From Leptospira sp. 96542 (lineage in GTDB: Bacteria > Spirochaetota > Leptospiria > Leptospirales > Leptospiraceae): 51,068 nt of DNA. Numbering within the stretch: the stretch's first letter is position 1; every line of letters starts with the position of its first letter. The stretch spans positions 1-51,068 of the forward strand of contig JARJFC010000029.1 of NCBI GenBank assembly GCA_029310945.1, read 5' to 3'. This document shows, in pieces, positions 34,262 to 43,012 of the stretch. The notes under the pieces were generated by a model. It searched no databases, was not told the origin of the DNA, and saw only the letters and a program-made list of their open reading frames with translations. The position numbers were made by a program, and so were the translations under genes.

Positions 34262-35805
34262 TGACTAACCGATAAATACTCTTGTATCTTTCTATAGATT
34301 AAGAACAATCCAAAACTATCGAGTTTGCAGTATTCTTCTAAATCCTCCAAAACACGTTTTTTTTCTTCATCTGTCACCTGCTTTTTTAATAATCTCAAAT
34401 ATTGGTAATTTGCATCTTGGCCTTCGCGGATTTTGAGACCTTTGTGGTTTTCACTACTGAGAGCAGGTAGAATATCTTTGAGAGATGCTTTGCCATTTTG
34501 GGCTGGATGGTAGATCCAAAAATTTTTAAACGGCAGAGCTAGGTCGAGAAACATCGGTTTTACTGCTTCCCAGAAGTTTAGATGTTCATTATATACCTCT
34601 GCCGATTCCTGGATGATGAGTTTTTCGAAAAAATCGTTGAAGGAGATGATGGTGATCCCGAGGGGAAGATCCCTTTCCAATGATTCTAAAATGGACTTTC
34701 GTGGGTCAGTGTTCTCTTTGTGGACATAAGTTTTGTGTATGAGTTCGTCTTTTTCGGAATCCCAAATATGGAGTGAATAGAGAAACGGAACGTGTTGGAA
34801 CGGTTTGGTTTTCGGAAAAAGAGGCAATACTGGGTTTATGGATTCAAAGTCGAGAAAGGCAACGTTTTTTGTAACATTCGTAAGGAATTGGCGGAGTTGT
34901 GCATGCGCAATATAAGCGGTGTTTGTTACATGTGCGTCTTTTTGTATTTTTTGGATGGGGGATAAGGATTCGTTCGGGAGGGAGGCGTACGTTTGGTACC
35001 CTTCCGAAAATAAAGGTTTGGCAATTTCAGAACTATCTCGTAAGTCAAAAATTTCGAGGATTCTGTTTTCACCTTCCAAACAATGATTGGGAGAAAGGCA
35101 ATTTTTGATACTCCGGCAAGTTGGTTCGGGGTTTAAAAATTGAATCGGCGGCCTTGTTTTTAGGTAGTTTTCAAAGTTTTCCCATTCTTCCTTTCTATGG
35201 TTTTCGTCGGAAACCATCCTTTGTGTGAGGTCATCGAATTGTAAAATTTCTTGGGGATATGGCTTACTACCGTCAAATATCAGTTTTGTGTTGATTCGAA
35301 ATAATTTGAAACCGGAAACTTTGAATCCAATTTCTTCTAATACTTGTTTGTGGAAATAAAAAGATCGTAAAATATCGAGTTTGATCGAACCCACTGGTCG
35401 AAAATCCCAGACAAAAAAACCATCCGATAACGAATCATATTCAAGACATTCAACGATGGTAAAAAAATGTTCTGATTTGATATGCGCTTGGAAGACGGAT
35501 TTTTTTTGAGTTAGATATTCGATTGTTTGGTTTGTCGCCTCTTCTTTGTTTTGTTTTCGATCAATGATCGGAAAATTTTCAAAACGCAAACGGCAAATTT
35601 CCAAAAATTCAAACCACTCTAGGCTCCCACCAAACGGTGGTTGTGATTTTTCGACCAAAGCTTCACGCACGATCCGAAATGCATTGGCACAACGAAAGTA
35701 TGTCAAAAATTGCGATTTTGTTATGGGTGAATCTGGATTATACAAGTTGGTACGTTTGAGACCAGTCTTCCAAGTATTGATAAAAATCTTTTTTCCAATT
35801 GGCAT
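34255..35805 (-). CDS. DUF2779 protein: RNase H-fold exonuclease with degenerate Cas4-like N-terminal part
   Basis: 516 residues. The C-terminal DUF2779 domain (from about 314) carries a DEDD-type exonuclease pattern: Asp319 and Glu321 in FLDFES, Asn390-Asp391 in SFNDFFEK, and Asp496 in YCKLDS. The N-terminal part starts with SPITKSQFLTYFRC (Cys39) and later has Cys230, Cys236 and Cys242, the spacing of the iron-sulfur cluster in Cas4/AddB-like PD-(D/E)XK nucleases. Where those have an E-x-K, this one reads WDFRP (near 133-137), so that site may be inactive. It probably acts on DNA or RNA ends. The start overlaps the WYL gene by 68 bp; a TTG at 35745 would cut this to 8 bp. Co-transcription with WYL and the esterase is likely. 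Confidence 0.8.
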   Translation of the reverse strand: MPIGKKIFINTWKTGLKRTNLYNPDSPITKSQFLTYFRCANAFRIVREALVEKSQPPFGGSLEWFEFLEICRLRFENFPIIDRKQNKEEATNQTIEYLTQKKSVFQAHIKSEHFFTIVECLEYDSLSDGFFVWDFRPVGSIKLDILRSFYFHKQVLEEIGFKVSGFKLFRINTKLIFDGSKPYPQEILQFDDLTQRMVSDENHRKEEWENFENYLKTRPPIQFLNPEPTCRSIKNCLSPNHCLEGENRILEIFDLRDSSEIAKPLFSEGYQTYASLPNESLSPIQKIQKDAHVTNTAYIAHAQLRQFLTNVTKNVAFLDFESINPVLPLFPKTKPFQHVPFLYSLHIWDSEKDELIHKTYVHKENTDPRKSILESLERDLPLGITIISFNDFFEKLIIQESAEVYNEHLNFWEAVKPMFLDLALPFKNFWIYHPAQNGKASLKDILPALSSENHKGLKIREGQDANYQYLRLLKKQVTDEEKKRVLEDLEEYCKLDSFGLFLIYRKIQEYLSVSQC

Positions 35806-36721
35806 CGGACGATTCCAAACATGCGCTAGAGTTTATAAAGTAATGGAATAGCGATTGTTTGTTGGTTGTTGTGATAGAATATTCGTCTCCATCTTTTAAG
35901 AAAGGAAACCCTTGTAAAAAATGCATCCAATGGTCTTCGAACGATTTTGAAATACAAAACTTGTAAGTTGTTTCTTCGTGAGATTGAACCCCTAAAGGGT
36001 GGAAGTTTAAATCCTTGTCGTTCAGTTTGAGGTTAGAGATAAAATCTTCCTTGGATTCCTTTTTAATGTTGAGTTTGGGGATAATAAATCTACGGAGAGA
36101 TTTTTTTTGTCTATCATAGGCGATGAGATAAAAATCAACAGTGTTCTTACGAACCAATCGGTATGGTTCAATTGTCCTTTCTTTTTCGTCGGATCCATAC
36201 GTGATTGTGATTGGTCTTTTGTCTTTTATGGATTGGATTAGTTTTTCTAAGATACTGGAAACCTCGTCAGTATTTTGTTTTTTTTGTGCGATGGGTGGAA
36301 ACGAAAACAACTCGGGTTGATTTGAGAATAATTTTTGTGCTAGGCTTATGAGTTCGGATGAATTTTCTTCTTCATAGAGTGAGTCAGATAAAAACTCCAA
36401 TTCTTCTTGGTTGAATTTCAACATTCGTTCGATGGATTCTTTTTCTAAATAATATGGAAAATAGTCTTCTGATTGATACCCAAACTGCAAAACTTTGATA
36501 TTGAACCCCATCGACTTAAGTTGGTTTAGATCTCTATAGAGTTTTTTGCGATCGGATTCAATGTCTTCGTTGTGATAATACCTCGGCATGATATTTCTGA
36601 ATCTTTGGAAGCTGATTCCGTTTGGCTCTCTGATCAGATTAAAAAGTAAAGCGAAGAGCCTCACTTCCGTATCATTCATCTTCTGGACATCGATCATTGG
36701 AAAATCTTCAAAAGAACTCAT
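35738..36721 (-). CDS. WYL-domain transcriptional regulator
   Basis: 327 residues. N-terminal winged helix-like segment (about 12-65, SDRKKLYRDLNQLKSMGFNI), then a WYL domain (about 165-225) with ITITYGSDEKERTIEPYRLVRKN and VDFYLIAYDRQKKSLRRF, and a C-terminal extension. WYL proteins usually bind DNA and sense nucleic acid or nucleotide ligands; they often regulate phage-defence and DNA-repair genes. Its product probably controls the overlapping DUF2779 nuclease gene. It is divergent from a lipoprotein gene (63-bp gap). Confidence 0.88.
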   Translation of the reverse strand: MSSFEDFPMIDVQKMNDTEVRLFALLFNLIREPNGISFQRFRNIMPRYYHNEDIESDRKKLYRDLNQLKSMGFNIKVLQFGYQSEDYFPYYLEKESIERMLKFNQEELEFLSDSLYEEENSSELISLAQKLFSNQPELFSFPPIAQKKQNTDEVSSILEKLIQSIKDKRPITITYGSDEKERTIEPYRLVRKNTVDFYLIAYDRQKKSLRRFIIPKLNIKKESKEDFISNLKLNDKDLNFHPLGVQSHEETTYKFCISKSFEDHWMHFLQGFPFLKDGDEYSITTTNKQSLFHYFINSSACLESSDANWKKDFYQYLEDWSQTYQLV

Positions 36722-36784
36722 ATCTCTCCAGAATGATTTTTTTTTTGATTCCGAAAAGTATAAAATCTAAAAAACTGGAAAAGA

Positions 36785-37543
36785 ATGAGATTCATCCCCA
36801 TTTTTTGTATCCTTAGTTTAACAATCCAATGTGCAACCTATTGGAAAAATCGGCGTAATGATTTGAAAGATATTGTCACAGTGGGTGCTGAAACCCCGAT
36901 GTATGGTGCTGCCATTAAAATTGGACCACTCCCCATTGGATTTTTATTCCAAGGTGGTGAGTCAGAAATGGGAAAAAAAGATCTTGGTCGAGGTGTGGGG
37001 ATTCGTGGTGGGGAAGTGGGCGGTTATCATTCGCAACAACTCGTCTTCGCTTTCTTAGGTGGTGAGAGTTTTCATTCTGGAAATCCGGTTCTTGATGCAA
37101 AAGGAAATTGGCTTGTGGATAAAAAGGGAATCCCACTCACAGAGGATGAAAGAGCCAATGTCAAAAGTTATAAAATGCGTTATTATTCTTATTTTAATGA
37201 CCCAGTGAAGGAACGTAAAAAACGTAAAAAACTCCACTTTCAAAGGGAACTCACCAAAGATTTGGTTCGGCTAACAGGCCAGAAAGAGTTTTTGGTTTAT
37301 CTTCCAGAAGAGGACAAAAAACCTTTTGGTTACCCGCCAGGTTTTTTATGGAACCTTGAAATTGCAGGAGGCATTTACGGCGGCTTTCGTTTTGGAATCA
37401 ATTTCGGCGAGGTTTTGGATTTACTGGTTGGATTTACCACCTTGGATATGTTTGATGATGATGTGGAAGGAAAAGAAAAACCAGTTTTTCCTGGTTTTCC
37501 TTTTGCGGTTCCCGATTCTTTGGAAGAAGCGGAAGAAAATTAA
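36785..37543 (+). CDS. Leptospira-style lipoprotein of unknown function
   Basis: 252 residues; signal peptide with relaxed lipobox LTIQC (Cys16). Gly-rich segments (GAAIKIGPLPIGFLFQGGESEMGKK, GGYHSQQLVFAFLGGESF) and an acidic end (about 230-252). No family recognised by name. The first 30 mature residues and the GGYH motif look structured, the middle (about 125-165) is Lys-rich. Its last 4 bases overlap the end of the convergent OmlA-like gene. Confidence 0.65.
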   Translation: MRFIPIFCILSLTIQCATYWKNRRNDLKDIVTVGAETPMYGAAIKIGPLPIGFLFQGGESEMGKKDLGRGVGIRGGEVGGYHSQQLVFAFLGGESFHSGNPVLDAKGNWLVDKKGIPLTEDERANVKSYKMRYYSYFNDPVKERKKRKKLHFQRELTKDLVRLTGQKEFLVYLPEEDKKPFGYPPGFLWNLEIAGGIYGGFRFGINFGEVLDLLVGFTTLDMFDDDVEGKEKPVFPGFPFAVPDSLEEAEEN

Positions 37544-37908
37544 AGTTTAAAGTCTTTGGCTGTGATTTTATTTTTAGGATCAAAAACAAGTTTCACAAAT
37601 TTATCGATTTCGTTTTCTGCTGGTTTTTCCTTGAGAGTATAATACTGCTCTGGAACTTCTCTGTCTTCAGCCAAATACCAAACCATCACAGTCCCGCTTG
37701 GGTCGGATGACTTTTCCGTTGGTTTGCCGAGCACTGCCTCTGCTTTCACGAGCCCATCTCCCACTTTGATCATATCAATTTCCAATTTGCGGAGTGCTGT
37801 GTGAGGGTGCACTTTTGTGCTACCAGCGCTTACTTTTGTTGGAGATGTGCAGGCTCCCACCAAACCCAAAACACTTAAAAATGTAAAAAATAGAATCAAT
37901 CGTTTCAA
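37540..37908 (-). CDS. Small OmlA/BamE-like lipoprotein
   Basis: 122 residues; lipobox LGLVGAC (Cys20). The mature part has KVGDGLVKAEAVLGKPTEKSS, then VMVWYLAEDRE, a helix-helix-beta order like that of SmpA/OmlA (BamE) domains, in which the helix contains a G-x-x-K-x-x-x-x-x-L-G-x-P motif. BamE supports outer-membrane protein insertion, but many unrelated lipoproteins share the fold, so the role is open. Confidence 0.65.
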   Translation of the reverse strand: MKRLILFFTFLSVLGLVGACTSPTKVSAGSTKVHPHTALRKLEIDMIKVGDGLVKAEAVLGKPTEKSSDPSGTVMVWYLAEDREVPEQYYTLKEKPAENEIDKFVKLVFDPKNKITAKDFKL

Positions 37909-37946
37909 AATGGTCCCTCGGTATTTTTAAAATCTTTAACCTTAGA

Positions 37947-39200
37947 CTACAGAACGGGAGATTGGTTTGCAAGTGTAATCTTATCTCTTTCTGTATCGAT
38001 ATGATTTAATTTTTTTAAAATTGTTTTGAAAAAAGGAATTGTAATGAGTACTAGGATAATTTCTAAACAACCAAAGAAAAAGGAAAGGGCTCCAAAACTA
38101 TAATCTTTCGGAAGGTTTGTTTCAAAGATAGTTTGCATTTGCACAGAAACAATTGGTCCTAACATAAAACCGAGAGAACCTATGCCTGTAAATGCGGACA
38201 TCGTTGTGGCAGTGAGTCCAGGTTTGGACATTTTACTTGCAAGCATCATGGAAGGAACAAACATAACCCCAGCTCCAATACCACAAATGAGTAAAAATGT
38301 AAAGAGCACCCAATAACTATTGGTAGTTCCAGATAGACCTAAAAAAATCCCATAAAGAAGCGAACCGCAGAGTACTAAGGGTAAAATACCTGTTTTGCGA
38401 GAGATTACGGCAGATGGGTAGGATAACAAACTCATGGGAAATAAAACGAGACCTAGAAACACACCCACAACACCTGGGTGGAAAGTGAGAGTTTCACGTA
38501 AGTGTAAACTAAAAGACGAAATGATAAAACCAACCGTAAACCGATCGATGAAATTAAACATAAAAGGAACAAATAAAAACGGATTTTCAAGTATCGCAAA
38601 TTTTAAGTCGGATAATTTGAATTTGGATTCTTTGTGGATACCTCTATCCTTTAGTAGGACGAGAGTAGACAATCCAATGAAAACCAAAATACCAGAGCCA
38701 ACATAGAACGGTAGTAGAGGATTATTTCTACCTAAAATTCCAAGTGGGAGTCCGAATGCTCCTCCCAATGACAAAAACATTCCAGTAATGCCCATGAGGA
38801 CACCTTTACCGTAGTAACGGTTGTTTATGGGATCGTTCTCTCTGTCGGCAGCGGCACTCAGTAACAAACCTATGATAAAAATATGAGCTGCACCTTCGAA
38901 AAATCGAATGATGAGAAAGGATTTCATATCTGTAACAATTGTTAAGAGATAAAATAAAAATGCATCGATAAAACAGAACAAGGCAATGAAATACTTTCTA
39001 TTTTGAAATTTATCGGAGATGATACCTGCTATGGGGGAAAATAAAAAAGAACCCAACATGGGAACACTTGTAAAATAAGCAACTTCCCAGTTGGATCCTA
39101 GTAACCTATCTTTGATGATGTCTTTGACTACCGGCACAATCATTGTTACCGGTAACATCGACAAAAAAACTAAAGTTACTAGTGTGTATGGAAAACTCAA
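37947..39200 (-). CDS. Major facilitator superfamily transporter, operonic with heme oxygenase
   Basis: 417 residues with about 12 membrane helices. AGIISDKFQNRKYF between helices 2 and 3 and SAVISRKTG between helices 8 and 9 are the classical MFS loop motifs. It begins 7 bp after the heme oxygenase stop. A role in moving heme, its breakdown products or an iron-related compound is likely by association only; no substrate can be read from the sequence. Confidence 0.9.
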   Translation of the reverse strand: MSFPYTLVTLVFLSMLPVTMIVPVVKDIIKDRLLGSNWEVAYFTSVPMLGSFLFSPIAGIISDKFQNRKYFIALFCFIDAFLFYLLTIVTDMKSFLIIRFFEGAAHIFIIGLLLSAAADRENDPINNRYYGKGVLMGITGMFLSLGGAFGLPLGILGRNNPLLPFYVGSGILVFIGLSTLVLLKDRGIHKESKFKLSDLKFAILENPFLFVPFMFNFIDRFTVGFIISSFSLHLRETLTFHPGVVGVFLGLVLFPMSLLSYPSAVISRKTGILPLVLCGSLLYGIFLGLSGTTNSYWVLFTFLLICGIGAGVMFVPSMMLASKMSKPGLTATTMSAFTGIGSLGFMLGPIVSVQMQTIFETNLPKDYSFGALSFFFGCLEIILVLITIPFFKTILKKLNHIDTERDKITLANQSPVL

Positions 39201-39207
39201 AAAAAAC

Positions 39208-39888
39208 CTAACCCGCAGGTAGAAGTGTTTGGTATCTTTCCATACCGATGTTTTCTTTTAGATCTGCATCCAATTCTAAAAATAAGTTTTTATTCAAATC
39301 AAAAGTGATATTGGCTTCTTTCAAAAGTTCCGCTTGCCCGTTTTCATCAAAAGGGAGTGTGTCCATTGCTTGTCTATAGATTCCCTTAAAAGCCATATGG
39401 TCAGTGATTTGTGGAAATTCATAAAAAGCAGTTCCTTCATTGCCTTCCAATTGAAAGGTTTTTGCGACTACTTTTTTGATGGCTTGTCCACCTGAAAGAT
39501 CTCCCAGATAACGAACATAAGACTGTGCAACCAACATTTCTGGTTTTGTTGCTGCAACGTTTTTAATATGGTTGATATAATCTTCCGTTGCTTTAGAGAT
39601 TTTTCCTCTAATTTTAGTTCCGAACTTCTTTTGGAAAAACGTTATGTCTTCCTTTATGGCATCGGTTCTAAACAATTCTGGGTAATAGACTTTTGATAAA
39701 ATAGCGTTGTCTTTTTTTTCACGGAAGAGGTTTTCCATTTCCTGATACACATACAAAAGGCTTTCCAATTGGTAGGTGTAGGTTTGTGGATCCAAGCCCC
39801 CCCGAAAAATTGCGCGTAGGTAGGGAACCTTTTCGGTCTCTTGGTGTTTGTCCGCCGTTCCTTCTCGTAACATCATTGCTATTGACAT
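39208..39888 (-). CDS. hmuO: Heme oxygenase
   Basis: 226 residues of the canonical biliverdin-producing heme oxygenase family. His15 in GTADKHQETE is the proximal heme ligand; the distal helix motif YVRYLGDLSGGQAIKK with its Gly-rich kink is intact. It opens heme to biliverdin, CO and ferrous iron and lets leptospires use heme iron. A Fur-like inverted repeat and a promoter lie directly upstream, and an MFS transporter gene follows after 7 bp. Confidence 0.95.
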   Translation of the reverse strand: MSIAMMLREGTADKHQETEKVPYLRAIFRGGLDPQTYTYQLESLLYVYQEMENLFREKKDNAILSKVYYPELFRTDAIKEDITFFQKKFGTKIRGKISKATEDYINHIKNVAATKPEMLVAQSYVRYLGDLSGGQAIKKVVAKTFQLEGNEGTAFYEFPQITDHMAFKGIYRQAMDTLPFDENGQAELLKEANITFDLNKNLFLELDADLKENIGMERYQTLLPAG

Positions 39889-39907
39889 AATTGCCTCGTT
39901 CCTTAAG

Positions 39908-39922
39908 TGAGAATGAATCTCA
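39908..39922 (-). promoter_or_regulatory. Fur/PerR-like 7-1-7 inverted repeat upstream of heme oxygenase
   Basis: TGAGAATGAATCTCA, with exact 5-bp outer arms, agrees with the 7-1-7 Fur box (TGATAAT-N-ATTATCA) at 11 of 14 positions. It lies 20-34 bp before the ATG and just downstream of the proposed -10, where a repressor would block transcription. Confidence 0.5.
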
Positions 39923-39928
39923 TATATG

Positions 39929-39958
39929 ACAATAATCTGACACTTATACTTGAGTCAA
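39929..39958 (-). promoter_or_regulatory. Candidate promoter of heme oxygenase
   Basis: Minus strand: TTGACT (39958-39953), an 18-bp spacer, then TATTGT (39934-39929). Both boxes are imperfect but well placed relative to the Fur-like site and the start codon. Confidence 0.4.
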
Positions 39959-39962
39959 CTGA

Positions 39963-41090
39963 TTAAAGTCTCTCTTCCGTAGGTGGTGATTTTAGAATTT
40001 GTAGATCGCCTGCAGAATTTGTGGGATAAAGCAGGGAAGATAGAAAGAACACAAAAACACTCACGAGGATACCGATTGTGGCGAGAACCACATCCTTTCC
40101 CACCTTTCGGAATGTATCGAGGTACGGAAGATCCCTGTAAGTCATCACATTGAGGATGATCTCCCGCCCACCGAGTAACCCGAGGAAGACCCAAGTGGTG
40201 GACATTGGAATGTTGTTCATCCCTTGGAAGATAAAAAGAATGCTACCATAAACAAGATCCACGATGGTGGCGGCCTTCGCCCACTGGATGTCCGATTTTT
40301 CGGAAACCACTCTTTGGATGGTGCCTCCATTGGTGCGGATGATGATGAGTAGGGCAAAAATGAGGATGGCGATGGCAATTAGGAATTCCCAGATCCCGAG
40401 AGTTCTTGGTAAAAACACGGCAATGTTTGCCGTATCTTGCAATAACCAAGCCACCCATAAATACATTGTGGACAACCATTGCAATCGTGACCAGCGGCGT
40501 TCTGAAACTGGATCGGGGGTGTGGACTTCATGGTATTCTTCTGGGTCAACTTTTACTAGGATGGCCCAAACGAGGATGGCGAGCAAAAAGGCCAACCCAT
40601 AACCCAAAAAAGATTTTGTTAAAATTTTATCGATACTACCACCACCAAACAAACCGAGTACGAGGAATGTAGTGGATATAGGGGCTCTGAGCCTTGTGAT
40701 GACAACGAGGATGATGGGTGCGAGTAATTGTAGTAAGTTGAAGTTTGTGGTTTCTGGAATTTCATCCAACCTATGGAAATGGATTTGATTTCCATGAGCA
40801 AACCAAGCGATTGTGTGGACCAAAAATAGAAGGCCACCAAATACGAAAATTTTTTGGAGCCAGTGAACTGATTTTTTACTTTCGATAAAGGTTCCTATGG
40901 TTTGCACTGCATCGTTTCCCGCCACAGAAAACGACGCAATGGCAAAAGAGAACCAACCCAAATAGTAACGAGGGACACCGAGGAAATAACCAAGGCAAAC
41001 CAAAACAACGAGGCCAAGGGCAAATCCAAAAAACCGGATTTGGTCGTTTTTAGTCGGATGTTGGTAGTCGATGTCCTCTCTGTTACTCAT
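39963..41090 (-). CDS. PiT-like (inorganic phosphate transporter-related) permease
   Basis: 375 residues with about 10 membrane helices. Two related motif pairs point to a PiT-type internal duplication: [15 protein letters not shown] with [16 protein letters not shown] in the first half, and [17 protein letters not shown] in the second. In PiT proteins the GNDxxN and STT motifs bind sodium or proton and phosphate; here the second GND-like motif reads [12 protein letters not shown]. The assignment is therefore to a divergent member. The ATG overlaps the OlsB-like stop (ATGA), so they are translated together. Confidence 0.72.
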   Translation of the reverse strand: MSNREDIDYQHPTKNDQIRFFGFALGLVVLVCLGYFLGVPRYYLGWFSFAIASFSVAGNDAVQTIGTFIESKKSVHWLQKIFVFGGLLFLVHTIAWFAHGNQIHFHRLDEIPETTNFNLLQLLAPIILVVITRLRAPISTTFLVLGLFGGGSIDKILTKSFLGYGLAFLLAILVWAILVKVDPEEYHEVHTPDPVSERRWSRLQWLSTMYLWVAWLLQDTANIAVFLPRTLGIWEFLIAIAILIFALLIIIRTNGGTIQRVVSEKSDIQWAKAATIVDLVYGSILFIFQGMNNIPMSTTWVFLGLLGGREIILNVMTYRDLPYLDTFRKVGKDVVLATIGILVSVFVFFLSSLLYPTNSAGDLQILKSPPTEERL

Positions 41091-41860
41091 GCACTCATGT
41101 AGTGTTTCGCATACCTGTCGGTGATTTCTTTTCGATCAAACAGGATAAACACGTCTGTAGTACCAAAAACAGAATCCAGCGCAGGAATTCCACAGATTTT
41201 AGCACCCACCCTCATATATCCTTTTAAAAGTGGGGGGATATTTTTGGAAATGGATTTTACATCCTCGATTTTGTATTCTCCATCAAATCCAGGAAGAACA
41301 TAGTCAGGGTTTGGGAACACTCGGAATTCTTCTGGTGCGATGGCATCTTTCGCTTTCAAAAATGCATAAGATTCTGAAGCAACCTTTGCATCAGTTGAGT
41401 GAATGGAACCGCAGCCCATCAAATAACGAACGTCATGTTTGATCATAAATTCGGCAAGACCTTGCCAGAGTAAGGAAATGACGGATCCGTCGCGGTAATC
41501 AGGGTGAACACAACTGCGTCCTACCTCTGCAATTTCGTCTGGGAGATTGTAGATAGATGTGATATCAAATTCGTTTTCACTATAAAAACCGATTCCTTCT
41601 TTTGCATTCCTGCGAGTGAGGATCCGGTATGTTCCCACAGTTTTGTTTTCGTTGGATTTATCGATCACAACTAAGTGGTGGCAGTAAAGATCGTATTCGT
41701 CACGATCCTTTCTTGTAGCAGAAGATTGTGGCAAACCTTCTCCCATTTCTAAATTGAATACTTCGTAACGAAGGGCAAGTGCTCTTTCGATTTCGAGTTG
41801 GTTTTCTGCCAACCGAACTTCTAAAATTCGTTCTGTTCTATTGATTGTTTGTGGTTTCAT
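41087..41860 (-). CDS. OlsB-like ornithine-acyl[ACP] N-acyltransferase (GNAT family)
   Basis: 257 residues from the ATG at 41860, chosen because GAGGG lies 7 nt upstream; the frame is open to 41965. [59 protein letters not shown] and [19 protein letters not shown] are the conserved blocks of the hemolysin-like/OlsB GNAT group, which makes lyso-ornithine lipid from ornithine and acyl-ACP. No separate OlsA gene is nearby. Ornithine lipids replace phospholipids when phosphate is short, which makes the co-translated PiT-like permease a suggestive neighbour. Confidence 0.85.
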   Translation of the reverse strand: MKPQTINRTERILEVRLAENQLEIERALALRYEVFNLEMGEGLPQSSATRKDRDEYDLYCHHLVVIDKSNENKTVGTYRILTRRNAKEGIGFYSENEFDITSIYNLPDEIAEVGRSCVHPDYRDGSVISLLWQGLAEFMIKHDVRYLMGCGSIHSTDAKVASESYAFLKAKDAIAPEEFRVFPNPDYVLPGFDGEYKIEDVKSISKNIPPLLKGYMRVGAKICGIPALDSVFGTTDVFILFDRKEITDRYAKHYMSA

Positions 41861-41972
41861 AGGGCGACCCTCTTTTAACTTTCTCTGGAAAAGGTAACGC
41901 CCTTCTGTTACGCCCATGTGACAATCAGATAAAATTACGGTTTGTGAATCGTTTGATTGTAACAAAGGATCA

Positions 41973-42932
41973 TTACAAATTGGTTACACAAAGAGTAGAT
42001 AATGAAGTGTCCTGGTCTGGGGTAGATGTATATCCATTTGTAAAATCAACTGCAAAGGCTTGGACTTCATCGATCATATAAGATTGGTTCGTCCAAACTG
42101 AGACACTGGTTGGAAAATTTGTGAATATGTTTGTGTTGACGGTCGGTGAAGAGTATCCTGCATTACAACTGACTAAATCATCCAAAGGTGAGGAGGGACC
42201 GTTTGCACACTGAACCAATTGTTTGACCTCGTTTTTTGACGGTACTCGCCAATTGGTTTTGCCCCATCTTGACTCTGTTTGGTAGGAAAAACATGCATTG
42301 TAAAGAAGACTGATATTGGAACCAATCCACGGAGGAGGTAAAAGTGTTCCTCCCGTAACATCACCAGTGCACCCGCCAATGGAGAATAAATTACAAAAAG
42401 TTATGTTGGAAACCAAACCATAATCGTCGCCAGCAGTACCAACTCCTTGGCAGTTCCCAGAATTATTATTGCCATTTGGATTCCATGTTTGGCCATAAAG
42501 GCAGCGAGAGTAACCAACTTCGATGCCATCCACCAAACGTCTGTGTAATGGGCAAGTGATTTCAACATTTTGTATGATTCCACTAGTCATACTTCCTTTG
42601 TTTATGATGATACAATGGAGGTCGGCTGGTTGTTCAGCGATATACAAGTTTGTGAAAATCCCCCCTCTCGTTTGGATTTGAAAATTTCCATTTTGTAAAA
42701 TTGGTTCGGAGGAAAACCCAAAGTCCAATCTAAGCTTCACTGAGGAGGAAGGAGTGAGTCCAGTCATCACCCCGCTCACTGTGACAGGTGGGCAAAGAAT
42801 TGTGTCCATCTCCAAACAGCCCAAAGCCTGCACGCTTAAAAAATCATTCGCTTTTGGGTCGTAGGGATTATTTAAATTGGGTGGTTTGCAATTGCACAAT
42901 GCGATGGTGAGAAAAAGAATAAAAATTTTCAT
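41973..42932 (-). CDS. Lipoprotein with DUF1566 (Lcl C-terminal) domain
   Basis: 319 residues; lipobox ALCNC (Cys15). The first half is beta-rich with several Cys ([16 protein letters not shown] looks like the start of an Ig-like strand set). The second half has [14 protein letters not shown], the hallmark of the DUF1566/Lcl_C domain, and then [20 protein letters not shown]. Leptospiras encode many such surface or periplasmic lipoproteins; Lcl-type domains can bind glycans in other bacteria. Binding partner unknown. Confidence 0.82.
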   Translation of the reverse strand: MKIFILFLTIALCNCKPPNLNNPYDPKANDFLSVQALGCLEMDTILCPPVTVSGVMTGLTPSSSVKLRLDFGFSSEPILQNGNFQIQTRGGIFTNLYIAEQPADLHCIIINKGSMTSGIIQNVEITCPLHRRLVDGIEVGYSRCLYGQTWNPNGNNNSGNCQGVGTAGDDYGLVSNITFCNLFSIGGCTGDVTGGTLLPPPWIGSNISLLYNACFSYQTESRWGKTNWRVPSKNEVKQLVQCANGPSSPLDDLVSCNAGYSSPTVNTNIFTNFPTSVSVWTNQSYMIDEVQAFAVDFTNGYTSTPDQDTSLSTLCVTNL

Positions 42933-43012
42933 AAATTGATCCAGGACAAAAAATTGTGTAAGTTTTACTGGACTTGTAAAGAAATTTCTTTTGTTTTTGA
43001 ACTCTGTTCATT

